NCBI GenBank assembly: GCA_914767715.1 | Contig: OU612070.1 | Location: 14,089,501 to 14,153,500 of the forward strand | Reading direction: 5' to 3' | DNA: 64,000 nucleotides | DNA from: Membranipora membranacea | Taxonomy: Eukaryota; Bryozoa; Gymnolaemata; Cheilostomatida; Membraniporidae | Part shown: positions 10,781 to 20,978 of the stretch, one piece after another | How the letters are laid out: each line of letters begins with the position of its first letter | Numbering within the stretch: position 1 is the stretch's first letter | Translations under genes and position numbers: made by a program | The notes under the pieces: generated by a model | What the model saw: the letters and a program-made list of their open reading frames with translations, nothing else | The model's database searches: none | Told to the model about the DNA's origin: nothing

Positions 10781-11419
10781 TTTTGTGTACTTTTCATTCA
10801 GTGATTACTTTAATATGTATTTTGGTTTCTCACCTTATTCATGTTACTGTCATCTCAAGTGGATCACCCTATTCTTCCAAAGAGTAGACAACTCTCCTTT
10901 AGTTGCCATACCTTTAGATTTTGTGTGACATATGATGTGATATTATTTCTTGGTAATAAAATCATGATGGCTAATTTAGTCCAGCTCAAAACCTCATATT
11001 ACGTTTGTCTTGGTTTGATATATTGTTCCAATGTTCCGGGACCTAAATTGTTTCCGCTTACGGTTTTAATAATCTTTTATAGATATTCCATACTATGTCT
11101 CCATTACATTAATCTTTGATAATCTTTTTCCCACAGTGAAACCGCTGCATATAGTGTAGTGTCTAGCCTACAGAACTGTTGGGTTAGTCCAGAACATAAG
11201 ACATGTCTATATACTTGGGTCGAAGTATGAAGAGAGAGTATCCAAGACTGCACAAATCCGCACAACACTTGTACAGTTTCTTCTCACAACGGGAGAATTC
11301 TCCCTGCTCCAAAGCTAAATAATGATACTTTCAAATTAAACTCATTGTCATTTTATTAGGAAATAGTGTGGTGATTTTTCAGGTTGTTTATTTATTGCAA
11401 AATACCTGTTTAATGATAA

Positions 11420-11821
11420 ATATATACATATGATGAAAAATTTTGTTTTAAATATAAAAATGGAGGAGAAAAATTTAATTGGTTTGATAGCTTTGCTGCA
11501 GGAGTCATTGCTCTCGCCATTCAGAGTAAGCTCTATGACTTTCTAAAAAGGAGAATAACAACACAGTTGGTTTCCTACAATGCATTTGGTCCAACTACAC
11601 TGATACAGCAGGGATACAGTGCTTCTTTCAAGACTCCTTTGTATTCTAAGGAGTTGTCCTCTCTTGTTCAGAGGTCTCAACGATTCGTTAGATTGAATGG
11701 TAACAGAGCCAGATGGTACACTCAAAGTAGGGCTCATATAGTAAAAAGTGATCACGCACTTAGAATTTGCCTAGATGACCTTTATTATTTGTTTGTTATT
11801 TTTGCAGAGAAACTAAGCTAG
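11420..11821 (+). CDS. Unrecognised ORF inside the 8-kb element
   Basis: Open for about 133 codons with protein-like composition (for example FDSFAAGVIALAIQSKLYDF, then a basic, Gln/Ser-rich stretch), ending at TAG 11819-11821. No in-frame ATG starts the open stretch convincingly. An alternative frame from ATG 11431 gives a 38-codon ORF with a possible donor, so exon structure is unresolved. I recognise no family. It could be an exon of a captured or element-encoded gene, or chance. Confidence 0.25.
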   Translation: MYTYDEKFCFKYKNGGEKFNWFDSFAAGVIALAIQSKLYDFLKRRITTQLVSYNAFGPTTLIQQGYSASFKTPLYSKELSSLVQRSQRFVRLNGNRARWYTQSRAHIVKSDHALRICLDDLYYLFVIFAEKLS

Positions 11822-14800
11822 GACTTACTTGAAAGACCGTACACAGTCTTTAGTGTTTCAAGCAAACTTGACTACCTGAAAATGCCAATCTTAAAATCTG
11901 TGTGTCATGTCATTGTACTGATCCAGATAGCATATCTTGACAAACTTTGTTGGTGCCCCCTCCTCAACCAACATAACCAACATCAAGGTTGTCATGACAG
12001 GCCATTAGCTGGTTTACTTACATCTTTTTTTAAGACACTGAAGTTAACGTCGATTCTGATTAGGTGCAGCCCTATAGAGATCCCCCATCTTCTCGATCAC
12101 TACAGTATCATTGTAACCCAGTGCCCTCTCAGCACCTTCGAAAGATAGACATATCCATTACTAGCAGGCAGCAAAGGCAGTGCATGCAGGCAAACAAAAT
12201 TGGGGTAAAACATAGCATAGCCTAATAATGCAAGAGATTGGCCTTAGCCTAGCTCAACTAAGTTTAAGTAATTTCTATTTATCTAAACCAAGTTCTCTCA
12301 AACTCTTCTCCTTGACAAACAGATAAAAAAAACTGAGCAATGTAGATTGAAATGGTCGCCGCCAACCAGGTTGTATTAATATATTTATCAACATACAAAC
12401 AACTCACTCTCAATCCTCTGATTTGAGGTTTATCCGAACTCCACACACAATTGTCAATATATCTGCAATAAAAATTAGTATGAGGATACAACACAAATAG
12501 GTCTTTATGGCCAATGCCAATGCCAATCTTATCCTTTCAGTCAAACAATACTGCTCAAGTCTCAAGATCAACTGGATACTGTATCTTTGCTGCAACGAGC
12601 TTGATTTCTGTACTGAGACTAAGCAAAGAAAATGTTTACTTACATGTACCAGTCGGTGCTTCCTGAGTAGAACTTATTGGCTTTTTTTTTCTTTTTTTGG
12701 GGTCAAAATGAGTCCTTCATCTAAAAGCAAAATAATTTTGTGTTATCAATTGGTGAAATGTCGGGTACTAATTCTGAAGTCGCATTTTCACTCTTTCTAA
12801 AATTAACAACACAAGTGGCAGCTTATAATGTAACTATGGGTTAACAACGGATAGGATCCATGATATTCATCTTGGGCAGGAACCATCTCAAAATTGAAAC
12901 CTTGGTGGCCAATAACTGTCAACAGATGTTAGTTGATATTGCAGATACCTAAAAAAATAACGTATAGCTGCTCATAGATGGTTGGAGTTGTCATCCCCTT
13001 TTCCGTGACATTGCAACTCCAAGACGATGTCAATAAAGTAGACCTGGCTGATAATGATGACTTCTTCCTGTGACGCCAGCTACCAAACTGGGCTACTTTA
13101 TTGTATTGTCAAAATCAGTGAGGGCAAATCATTTTATCAGATGTTTAGGGAAGAGGCTGACTTGAATTTCATTATAATATTATATCTATTCTGAGTCAGA
13201 TTCATCTGGTGGGCCCGCTACTATGATCATTCTTTGATCGGTCTCTAGGTTGGTAATGTATTTTATCTCATGAATAAATCTTAAATTGTGACTCACCAAA
13301 AGCAGTCTTTGGATCTAATGTTGGTAGTGATAAAGGTATACCATTGTCATCATGCCTTCCATTGTTATCATTTGTACCATCGCTCTCTTCTCCGTCACCA
13401 TCATCTTTAAAATATTACAATTGAATTATTTTTTCAGTCCAAGGATTTCGCTGGGCACAAGATTGTTATTTTGAGGACCCTAACAAACCGCTGGTCATTT
13501 TTACTGTATTGCCAATTGTATTGACAAGGGGTTTGAGTGCAACAAATCTATGATGGTGTTCATTTTAGGATACATTTTAATATATATATTACAGTATAAA
13601 GCGGAAAATAGGGTGAATCAAGGTGTGAAGAAACTGTTTTTTTTACCAATTTACTGCGTATATTCCCGCCAGCCGGATAATATTGGCAATTCATTATTAG
13701 AGCCCTGTTTTAATTAAAGTTGACAAAAGCCTGGTCTTCAGTCAGGGGTTCAATAAAAATAATTAAATCTTATTGGTCAAATCCAATGCTCTCTGGGGGC
13801 AGAGGACAAATTGTATCCGAACTGGGCTGGCCTCTACAATGACAATACTTTGACCAGATTGTTTACCAAACTTTGAACACTTTGACACAAAGCTCAAATC
13901 AAGGCTAAATATCTGAATACAAGGTGTGAAGACTGGGATTTTGGATGTGAAGAAGGTAAAGCTTATAAATGGCATAGTATGGTTACGGTAATGGTCCCAT
14001 CCTGACAATCCCAGGGAGGGTAGGCTACTCCCATAAAATTATCCACTAGGCTCATGTTTGTGAATGACATTGACAATCACTCTGAATACATGGGCGCCTG
14101 AAGAGAAAAAGTGATGCAATTTCCACTTACCTTGAGAAAAAACATAAAACCGGGGGTATGTAACAAATATCTTGCTATAAAGGATAATTTGGCTGAATAT
14201 TTGTGTGCGACCAGGTGGTGTGACCTGGGCATCATTGCATGAGCATTGCACTTCATTTGTTGAAACCTCTTTTTAAGCCTTTAAGAATATGATTGGGATT
14301 GTAGGCACTCTCTGAAGTTCTAGAACTGGAACTCAATCCCTAAGTTGGCATTAGCTTTTTTAACATGCCGGGATTTACTTGTCCTCCAATTATATATACA
14401 TCCAATATATGTTGCATTAGATTAGATATTTTTAAATATCTCTCACATTGATCATGAGACGAAACCATACCAATAGAACCACAACAATGACCCTTGCGTC
14501 TTGGCCTACAACTAACCCAACATATATATCTTCCTTAATACCTTGATTAGAGCGACATGAGCAAACCATTGACAAAAAACCATGTTTTCCAACTTAAAAC
14601 ATGTCCATTCACAGACAGCAGGTCACTGACAGTTGATTTGATGAGTTGCAGCCTTGTGTGTGTCTGGTTCCCTGATAACACTAGTGACATAGGCCTATGA
14701 ACAGCTTAGTAGATACTTCATTAACACACAGTTGACACCACAATATGTAGTAGTAACTGTGCAAAATCAATCTGAGGTAGGCCTACTATTATACTATGCA

Positions 14801-15433
14801 AGTTGCTAATCAATATTATATCAAGGACTCCTTGATCATATACTTACTCATACTGAGTTTGAAAGGTTATCATTTGAGTACATATAACTGATGGAATAGT
14901 CTGCAAACTTTGTCCATCACGCTCTAATGTTGTACCAAACCAGAGAGTTATAGCCTTACCATACTCAGTGATGAATGGTATGAGGATACAGGTGTCATTT
15001 ACAATAAAACTCCATCAGCAACAACACAACAAATTACATTGCTTGGTTCAAATCATTTTTTGGTGGAGGAGTAGTAGAGCAGAGATTAGTATGACCTCTG
15101 TGATTGAATCTATGTCGTTTCGTACTTGTGCACATTCGTACTTCCAGTTCGTACTAAGGTCAGTTCGTACTTCCTGTACAAATGCGCAGGCGCAGATACA
15201 ATTATTAGCATGAGTGAGGGAGATACTTTTACATACTAGTCATGACTCATGTGTGGAAACCAGACACAAGCTCTTCCAACTGAAATTTGGTAAGACAGGC
15301 TTTTGTTATCATGCACATGAACATCCATGTTATATTCATACCAATTTACTCCTTGTTCATACACCCAGTCTAGATGTTAAAGCAAAGAGTAAACAAATAC
15401 CTAAGTCTCATTCTCCCAAGAAATAATTGTTCT
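11822..15433. other. Interior of the 8-kb element without supportable genes
   Basis: Short ORFs on both strands, none with a recognisable domain or clean splice context. AT-rich with pieces resembling the ACCTCAAATA/GTGTGAAAATAGGG foldback sequence near 13600 and 13920. A cluster of TTCGTACTT motifs lies at 15115-15180. Confidence 0.4.
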
Positions 15434-15538
15434 CAATCCAGTGGGACTCAACCGGAGCAAGCCCTAGTTAGTAGCTATAATATGGCTACTAACTAGGGCT
15501 TGCTCCAGTTCAGTCCCTCTGGCTTGAGAACAATTTAT
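15434..15538. repeat. About 100-bp imperfect hairpin
   Basis: The left arm includes GTTCTCAATCCAG and GAGCAAGCCCTAGTTAGTAG; the right arm includes CTACTAACTAGGGCTTGCTC and CTGGCTTGAGAAC. The loop is about 10 bp. A foldback repeat or MITE. Confidence 0.75.
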
Positions 15539-15888
15539 ATTCCTTTGGCTGTCCCTGGTGACCTTGGGTGCATGTTTATGGTTGGGCCTGCTAGTCAAGT
15601 CCTTGTTCCTGGTGTAACCCCATATTCAAACCTTCACAATAAGAGCTCTATGTTGCCAATCCTAAATTGTGGAATATCCCCTTACTCTTATGGCTCTTTA
15701 ATACTTGTAGATCCTTCTGTTTGAGAGGTTCCAGTAAATTTGGAGGGCAAGTTATTTGATGACTGACATGGACCGATTGATGAGCCTGAAACATTCCTGG
15801 AGCCTTCATCAGTGGAAGCGACTACTCCAGTCCTCATTTGTCAAGTTAGTAGTCATGGTACACCAAAGTACCAATTTGTATTCAGAAT
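15497..15888 (+). pseudogene. Unrecognised protein-like ORF interrupted by two TGA codons
   Basis: The frame from 15497 reads through VPGDLGCMFMVGPASQVLVP and then, after TGA at 15719-15721, VPVNLEGKLFDD, another TGA at 15758-15760, then HGPIDEPETFLEPSSVEATT, ending at TAA. Three consecutive segments with protein-like composition in the same frame suggest a decayed coding exon rather than chance. No family is recognised. Confidence 0.35.
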
Positions 15889-16771
15889 ATAACCAACTAA
15901 CTGCGTATCAGTCTTGCTATGATTTTACTGATGTGTGTGTTTACTTGCGGACTGCTCGTTTTACCTGCATTTTATGCCATTATGCCGCCCCTCCACATTA
16001 CTGTTAGATTTTTGAGACCGGTCCTTCACATGCTCATCACTCATCATTCGAATCACTCTATATGTGATCAATCATTTTATGAAGATAAACTTCCTGTATA
16101 ACAAAAAAGTTTCAATTCATGTTTATTCATGATGTTCATTCCTGCATGTCATCATCAGGGGAATGGTTTATCATTGTAGAGATCGTCTATGAAGAAGTGG
16201 CACTCAACAGAGAAAGCTTACCTTGGAATGCAGGATTGACATCAATGTACTTATCAGTAAGTCTGACAGTACGGAGTGCAAATACAACTCTTCATAGATA
16301 AATATGTTGCTGATATGCTGCCTATGTGTCCACAGGGGACACTTGTGTCATCCTTTGGCTTCCTGCCTTTCATTGCTCTTTATCCCGCAAATACTGCAGG
16401 AATCAATACCAGCCTAGCTCAATCAAAGTCCCAATCACAATCACTGCTGGAGAAATAAGACGATCAGCGTGTCCAGGCTCAAATGAGTCTCTTGTATCAT
16501 TAGTACTACTATGTTGAGATCTTCATACGCAGATTGGTTGTTCAATAATGATATTTCCCTGTGCAATATCTACATGTTTTAAAGCTTCGGTCTTGCATAT
16601 TGTTCTAAATATTGCTTCTATGTGACAAATAGCAATGGTGTTTCTTTATCCTCTCATGTAAGAAGAGCAAACGACTCCATAAGTATTGAGTTATTTTATT
16701 TTCAATTTTCAGTTAACTTTGATAGGTGTGTTGTTTGAGGTACATGATGAAGGAAGGGACTTTGAGATTGG

Positions 16772-17131
16772 TTATGTTGATTTGTCAGTTATGTACAACA
16801 AAGCTACTGTTGCTCCTCCAAGAATGTAATAGGAATGAGCTTTACCTTGGGAGGATTCAGAGAGACATCCACAGAAAGCATTAAAATTGTTTATGGAAGT
16901 CAGCCAACTGTCATATTCTTGATTGTTTACAGTACCTTGCTGCTTCTCAGTGATTTTCAATGTTTTATGTTTTGTTTTACTTCTTCTTGTTGATACATAA
17001 TGTATATTTTTTAAATGTATTGAATTCACGGAAATAATATGTGACATGAGACCTTGATTGCAGACTTTATTGATGAAATGTTGTGAAGATTTTATGATTA
17101 CGTTTCTATATATTGGTCTATCAATGATCAT
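16772..17131 (-). CDS. Hypothetical 119-codon ORF in the 8-kb element
   Basis: The longest uninterrupted ORF of the element, beginning MIIDRPIYRNVIIKSSQHF. No recognisable domain, signal peptide or repeat, and an AT-driven residue composition (Asn, Ile, Lys, Ser). It may be fortuitous. Confidence 0.15.
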   Translation of the reverse strand: MIIDRPIYRNVIIKSSQHFINKVCNQGLMSHIISVNSIHLKNIHYVSTRRSKTKHKTLKITEKQQGTVNNQEYDSWLTSINNFNAFCGCLSESSQGKAHSYYILGGATVALLYITDKST

Positions 17132-17654
17132 GCTTATATTTTATGCTACAGTGAGATATCATATATACAAATTATGAGAAACTAAAAACGATTCGCTTGT
17201 ATTTGTGTCGACATGACTAGTAATAATGATGACTAAGTAGAAAAATAATCGACTGAAAAAATAGAGTGGGGTGTCACAAAAACAGGGATAATTTTTGAAT
17301 CTCTGTTTCTACCCAAATTCTGATGTCATATTTGGAATTATCAGGAAATTCTGAGTGTTATTGTTGTATCTAAAGAAAAAAAGAGCAAAATTATTTTTTT
17401 AGCCTCTGTGTTTTTGGCCACATAAAAGGCTATATAAGAATTAATAAGGAGTTGTGCCATCATAAAATAAATAAAAATGAGAAAAAGTTGGGAAGTACGA
17501 AACGTCCGTACGAATCGTCCTCAGTACGAATCATCTATGTACCAATATTGGTCTTATTTTGAAAGTAAGACCAATCACAGAGGCCATATCAAGACAGTGA
17601 TAGCCCGCACATGCATAAAGACAGACCCAAAAATATTTCTGGAAATCTTTAATC

Positions 17655-17760
17655 TCTTAATGCGCATTAGCGAGTTAGCATGTTAACTAATGCGCATTAG
17701 CGACTTAGCGAGTTAGCATGTTAGCTAATGCGCATTAATAAAGGTGCTATGGGCCGCCAT
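17655..17760 (-). repeat. Right terminal inverted repeat of the 8-kb element
   Basis: Inverted relative to 9709-9812. Contains TAATGCGCATTAGCGAGTTA, a second copy of that module, then AATAAAGGTGCTATGGGCC and the terminal GCCAT. Copy B sequence resumes directly at 17761. Confidence 0.8.
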
Positions 17761-17832
17761 ACTCGACTTGAGGCCTGGTTCGAGTGAGAAATCAAAAATG
17801 AATTGTTTGTTACTCTCAGTGAGACCATAGAG

Positions 17833-17927
17833 CACAGGTCTACTCCAAAACCTGGGATTTTTGCAATGTTTGACTGCCCAAGGGGGGCAGTCAAACATTA
17901 GTCATGTTTTGGAGTAGTAGACCTGTG
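17833..17927. mobile_element. CACAG-type hAT-like MITE (copy A, 95 bp)
   Basis: Ends CACAGGTCTACTCCAAAACC and TTTTGGAGTAGTAGACCTGTG. Flanks CCATAGAG (17825-17832) and CCATAGAT (17928-17935) form an 8-bp target-site duplication with one mismatch. The interior is another hairpin built on GTTTGACTGCCC. The orthologous insertion is at 40865-40994. Confidence 0.8.
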
Positions 17928-17939
17928 CCATAGATAGAG

Positions 17940-17976
17940 CAATGAACTAAACCTGAAAAGGAGGTTTAGTTCATTG
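17940..17976. repeat. 37-bp hairpin palindrome, CAATGAACTA type
   Basis: Arms CAATGAACTAAACCT and AGGTTTAGTTCATTG separated by 7 bp. GATAGAG precedes and GATAGAA follows directly, consistent with a 7-bp target duplication with one mismatch. It lies in a block absent from copy B. Confidence 0.75.
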
Positions 17977-18062
17977 GATAGAATCACTGAACTCAATCGT
18001 ACAATAGTACTGAATAGTACAATTCAACTGAATAGTACAACAATTCAATGGATAGAATAGAT

Positions 18063-18096
18063 CAAGGAGTTAGACTAGACTAGGACTAACTCCTTG
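18063..18096. repeat. 34-bp hairpin palindrome
   Basis: Arms CAAGGAGTTAG and CTAACTCCTTG with a 12-bp centre. ATAGA lies one base outside on each side. In the same copy-A-specific block as 17940-17976. Confidence 0.6.
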
Positions 18097-18226
18097 CATA
18101 GAGTAAAACTTTATTGGGGATGGTTGTGTAACCAGCGAGGCCTCCTGACTCTAGACATGATGTAACAAAGAAAAACTTGCTAATGACTTGCAGTAATAAT
18201 AAAGGCAAAGTGGTAGAACTATTAGC

Positions 18227-18501
18227 TGTTATGTATTACAGTTTTGTTATTATTCTTTAGTAGTTTCACTTTGTAAATTGAAAGTCTTTTATGTTATCTA
18301 TTACTTGATTGGTATTTCATTATTGTAAAGGCTCTTTTTATTGGCCTATTTTAATCATTCGTCTGCTTCCTTTTTGTTAGTTGTATATTAGATGTTAAAC
18401 AAAGAAGATGCTTTGTTAATAAGTTAAGAATAAATAAACCTGTTAGCTTATGGTTTTGAAGCTAGCACAACCAAATAGATGTCCAATCCATGTACAGCTC
18501 A
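18227..18501 (+). repeat. 5' LTR
   Basis: 275 bp, TG...CA ends. Contains GAATAAATAAAC as the probable polyadenylation signal. A primer-binding site starting TGGCGACGAG follows one base after the LTR (18503); the matching tRNA cannot be named from memory. Confidence 0.92.
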
Positions 18502-18880
18502 ATGGCGACGAGATATAGTGATTTGAAGCCCACTGCTCAAGAAGAAAGAGACTCAGACTTCAATAGCAGACCAGAAGGAAGTATTGTTCTAGGATATTCT
18601 TTTTCATTCTTTAGATTAAATTGTATGTTTTGTTCTCTTGTTGCAACAGCACAGGTGCTTACTTGGTTGTAGTAAGCTCAGTAGGTCAAGGATTCAAACA
18701 CTAGCCACAACTAGGGAAGTTTGAACATAGACTAAAGGTGTACTCAGAGCTTTTAGCAGCCATACTCAGGGTGCAACATTTCCTTGTAGCTAGGAACTTG
18801 TTGGTGAGTGCTATTAGTTCGAGTCTAAATACAGTCTGCGTAGGCTTATCTTTAGTGTAAGATAGTGAGTGTCAATCAAA

Positions 18881-19477
18881 ATGGCTACTGCTGTGTATTG
18901 TGATATAGATCAGTTTGATCTTGATGCTGAGCAGGCTAAAACATTGTTGGAAGAGTGGTGTGAAAGACTAGACCGATATTTTATTGCAAATGGTGTTGGC
19001 AAAACCAAAGAAACTGATCTTCCGAAGTGTAAGGCTATATTTCTGTCAAGAGTAGGCAGAAAGTGCTATTCGTTGATAAGAACACTGTGTCACCCAGACA
19101 AACCAGACACCAAATCATTAGATGATTTACAAAAGTTGGTCAAAGGCCACCTGTCTCCAGCTCCTGTAGTCATAGCAGAGAGATATGTTTTTTATAGTAG
19201 AAGACAAACAGCGGATGAGACCGTGTCAGAGTTTTTAAATGCCTTGAGAAAACTAGCAGAGTCATGTAGTTTTGAAGCATTTAGGGAGGAAGCACTGAGA
19301 GATATGTTTGTGATTGGTCTACGTGACCGGGATACCCAGAAAAAACTTTTAGGTGAGCAAAACCTCACCTTAGTGGGTGCTTTCAATACAGCTCAAGGAC
19401 ATGAGCGTGCTAGAAAGCATGTGGACAACATGACAGGAGAAATTCACAAACTGCAATTCTCAGGTAAGAAATCTTAA
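18881..19477 (+). CDS. gag: Gypsy Gag (capsid region)
   Basis: 198-residue open frame starting MATAVYCDIDQFDLD. The leader before it (18502-18880) is non-coding. The middle, with ERYVFYSRRQTADETVSEFL and LRDMFVIGLRD, is typical of the Ty3/Gypsy capsid family (retrotrans_gag), which multimerises around element RNA. The frame stops at TAA 19475-19477. The nucleocapsid zinc knuckle continues in the -1 frame, so the original product was probably Gag-Pol joined by -1 frameshifting, or this is a mutation. Confidence 0.85.
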   Translation: MATAVYCDIDQFDLDAEQAKTLLEEWCERLDRYFIANGVGKTKETDLPKCKAIFLSRVGRKCYSLIRTLCHPDKPDTKSLDDLQKLVKGHLSPAPVVIAERYVFYSRRQTADETVSEFLNALRKLAESCSFEAFREEALRDMFVIGLRDRDTQKKLLGEQNLTLVGAFNTAQGHERARKHVDNMTGEIHKLQFSGKKS

Positions 19478-20031
19478 GTTTTAGAAATAAAGAGAGTACT
19501 AAAAGCTCTCGTGCTTGTTTCCATTGCGGTAAAGAAGGGCGTTTCAAAGCTGACTGTCCAGATAGGAAAAGTTTCACAGGCACACCTAAGACTAGTAAAC
19601 ACAAATATAGGAAACAAAAGGTTTACAAAGTGGATCAAACGCAATCAGTTGCTAGTTCAGATTCAGAACCTGAATACGATGATCATTTACATGCAGTTAG
19701 GGTGAGCATAGTTGGTGAATCTAAAAGGGTAGGCTTACCCCCATTTATGATACAGATGAGGGTAAATGATGTACCTCTAGATTTGGAACTAGACACAGGT
19801 GCTGCAGTGTCAGTTATATCACTAAAGCTGTTCAAAACCCTTGGTGTTGAAAAGTTGGAACCAAGTGATGTAGGCCTTACAACGATAACAGGGCAACCAA
19901 TCAAAGTTCTTGGGGAATGTAAAGTAAATGTTAAGTATCATGACGCTGTTTATATTGATATGCATTTGATTGTTGCCGAGTCAAAGGGTCCTGCTCTACT
20001 TGGACGTGATGGCTTGCAAAGATACAGGTAG
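19464..20031 (+). pseudogene. pol (PR): Gypsy zinc knuckle and aspartic protease
   Basis: The frame is -1 relative to gag and overlaps its end. A nucleocapsid knuckle, CFHCGKEGRFKADC, appears first; the canonical histidine of CCHC is Arg here, which should weaken zinc binding. The retroviral-type aspartic protease follows, with active-site LELDTGAAVSVIS and the flap/LLGRDGL region near its end. The frame stops at 20031 and pol continues in another frame. Confidence 0.82.
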
Positions 20032-20032
20032 A

Positions 20033-20978
20033 CTGGAAGTTCATCAAGTCACTGAAGGAAAATTACCAAACTAGTCGTTTGGTACACAAGTACAGCACTT
20101 TGTTTGATGGTCAACTTGGCAAGGTGAAAGATGTTAAGGTCAAGCTAGAGCTGAAAGAAGGGGCTACACCTCGATTTTTCAAACCAAGGTCAGTACCGTA
20201 TGCAGTGAGAGAACCCATCAAAGAGGAGCTGGACAGACTTGTGTCAGAAGGTATTCTTTCAAGGATTGATTAAAGTGAGTGGGGAGCTCGAATAGTACCG
20301 GTGAAGAAGCCATCAGGAAATTACAGAATATTTAGAGACTACTCTGTGACCATCAATCCGCATCTGAAGGTGCCAGAACACCAGATGCCAAACATTGAAG
20401 AATTACTGACAAAGCTAAAAGGAGGGGAAAAGTTTACTAAGCTAGATCTGTCTCAAGCATACCAACAGATTGAGCTTGACGAGGACTCTCAGGCTTATGT
20501 GGCTATCAACACTCACTGTGGGTTGTTTGCACCAACCAGAGTCCCTTACGGCATATCAGCAGCTCCATCATTGTTTAAAAGTGTGATGGACAGAGTTCTC
20601 CAGGGTTTTGATTGTGGATGCTATCTTGATGACATCATTGTCACTGGAAAGAATGATCAGGAACATTTACCCAATCTGGAGGAAGTTCTGAGCCGTCTTA
20701 GCAAGTATTGTTTCAAGCTGCAACGCTGCAAATGTGAATACATGATGCCTTCAATACAGTACCTAAGAAATGTGGTAGATAAGAATGGCATCAGGAAAGA
20801 TCCTTGCGCAACAGAGGCAATAAGAGATGCGCCAACACCAAGGAACACGGGAGAAATGAGGTCATTTTTAGGCCTGGAAAACCAGTATAGAAAGTTTGTG
20901 GATAACATGTCTACCTTAGCAGCACCACTTAATGAGTTACTTCAGCACAAGCAGAGATTGAAGTGGACAGCTGAGTGA
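20033..20978 (+). pseudogene. pol (RT): Gypsy reverse transcriptase
   Basis: Reads KYSTLFDGQLG, FFKPRSVPYAV, then a TAA stop after SRID (20271-20273), then WGARIVPVKKPSGNYR, LDLSQAYQQIELDE, VPYGISAAPSLF, catalytic YLDDIIVTG and FLGLENQYRKFV. The catalytic Asp pair is intact. DYSVTINP is preceded by Phe-Arg where the family has Cys-Gly or similar. The stop at 20976-20978 separates RT from RNase H. Confidence 0.9.

Larger units (their letters stand above)
9709..17760. mobile_element. 8.05-kb segment with subrepeat-bearing terminal inverted repeats, absent from copy B
   Basis: The left end begins ATGGCGGCCCGTAGCACC; the right end, reverse complemented, begins ATGGCGGCCCATAGCACC. The inversion extends about 100 bp with interruptions and includes repeated GCTAACTCGCTAA and AATGCGCATT modules. 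The two flanks (to 9708, from 17761) correspond to one continuous stretch in copy B near 40790, so the whole block is an insertion in A or a loss from B. No clear target-site duplication is visible. No transposase, integrase or polymerase motif was recognised. It carries a minisatellite, hairpins and weak ORFs. A non-autonomous giant MITE or a decayed DNA transposon are both possible. Confidence 0.72.
17761..18226. other. Upstream flank of copy A, continued
   Basis: Non-coding sequence homologous to 40794-41017 and 43152-43258. It holds a MITE (17833-17927), an A-specific hairpin-rich insertion (about 17936-18100) and the 5-bp target of the LTR element, TTAGC at 18222-18226. No gene seen. Confidence 0.6.

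Noticed and set aside
15497-15888. TGA read as a sense codon (alternative genetic code)
   Set aside because: The sulfotransferase and phospholipase genes use the standard code, with Trp encoded by TGG; the TGA codons are better explained by decay.
17771-17790. tRNA-like B box (GGTTCGAGTGAG)
   Set aside because: No A box, no cloverleaf and no terminator at suitable spacing. No convincing tRNA or rRNA gene was seen anywhere in the window.
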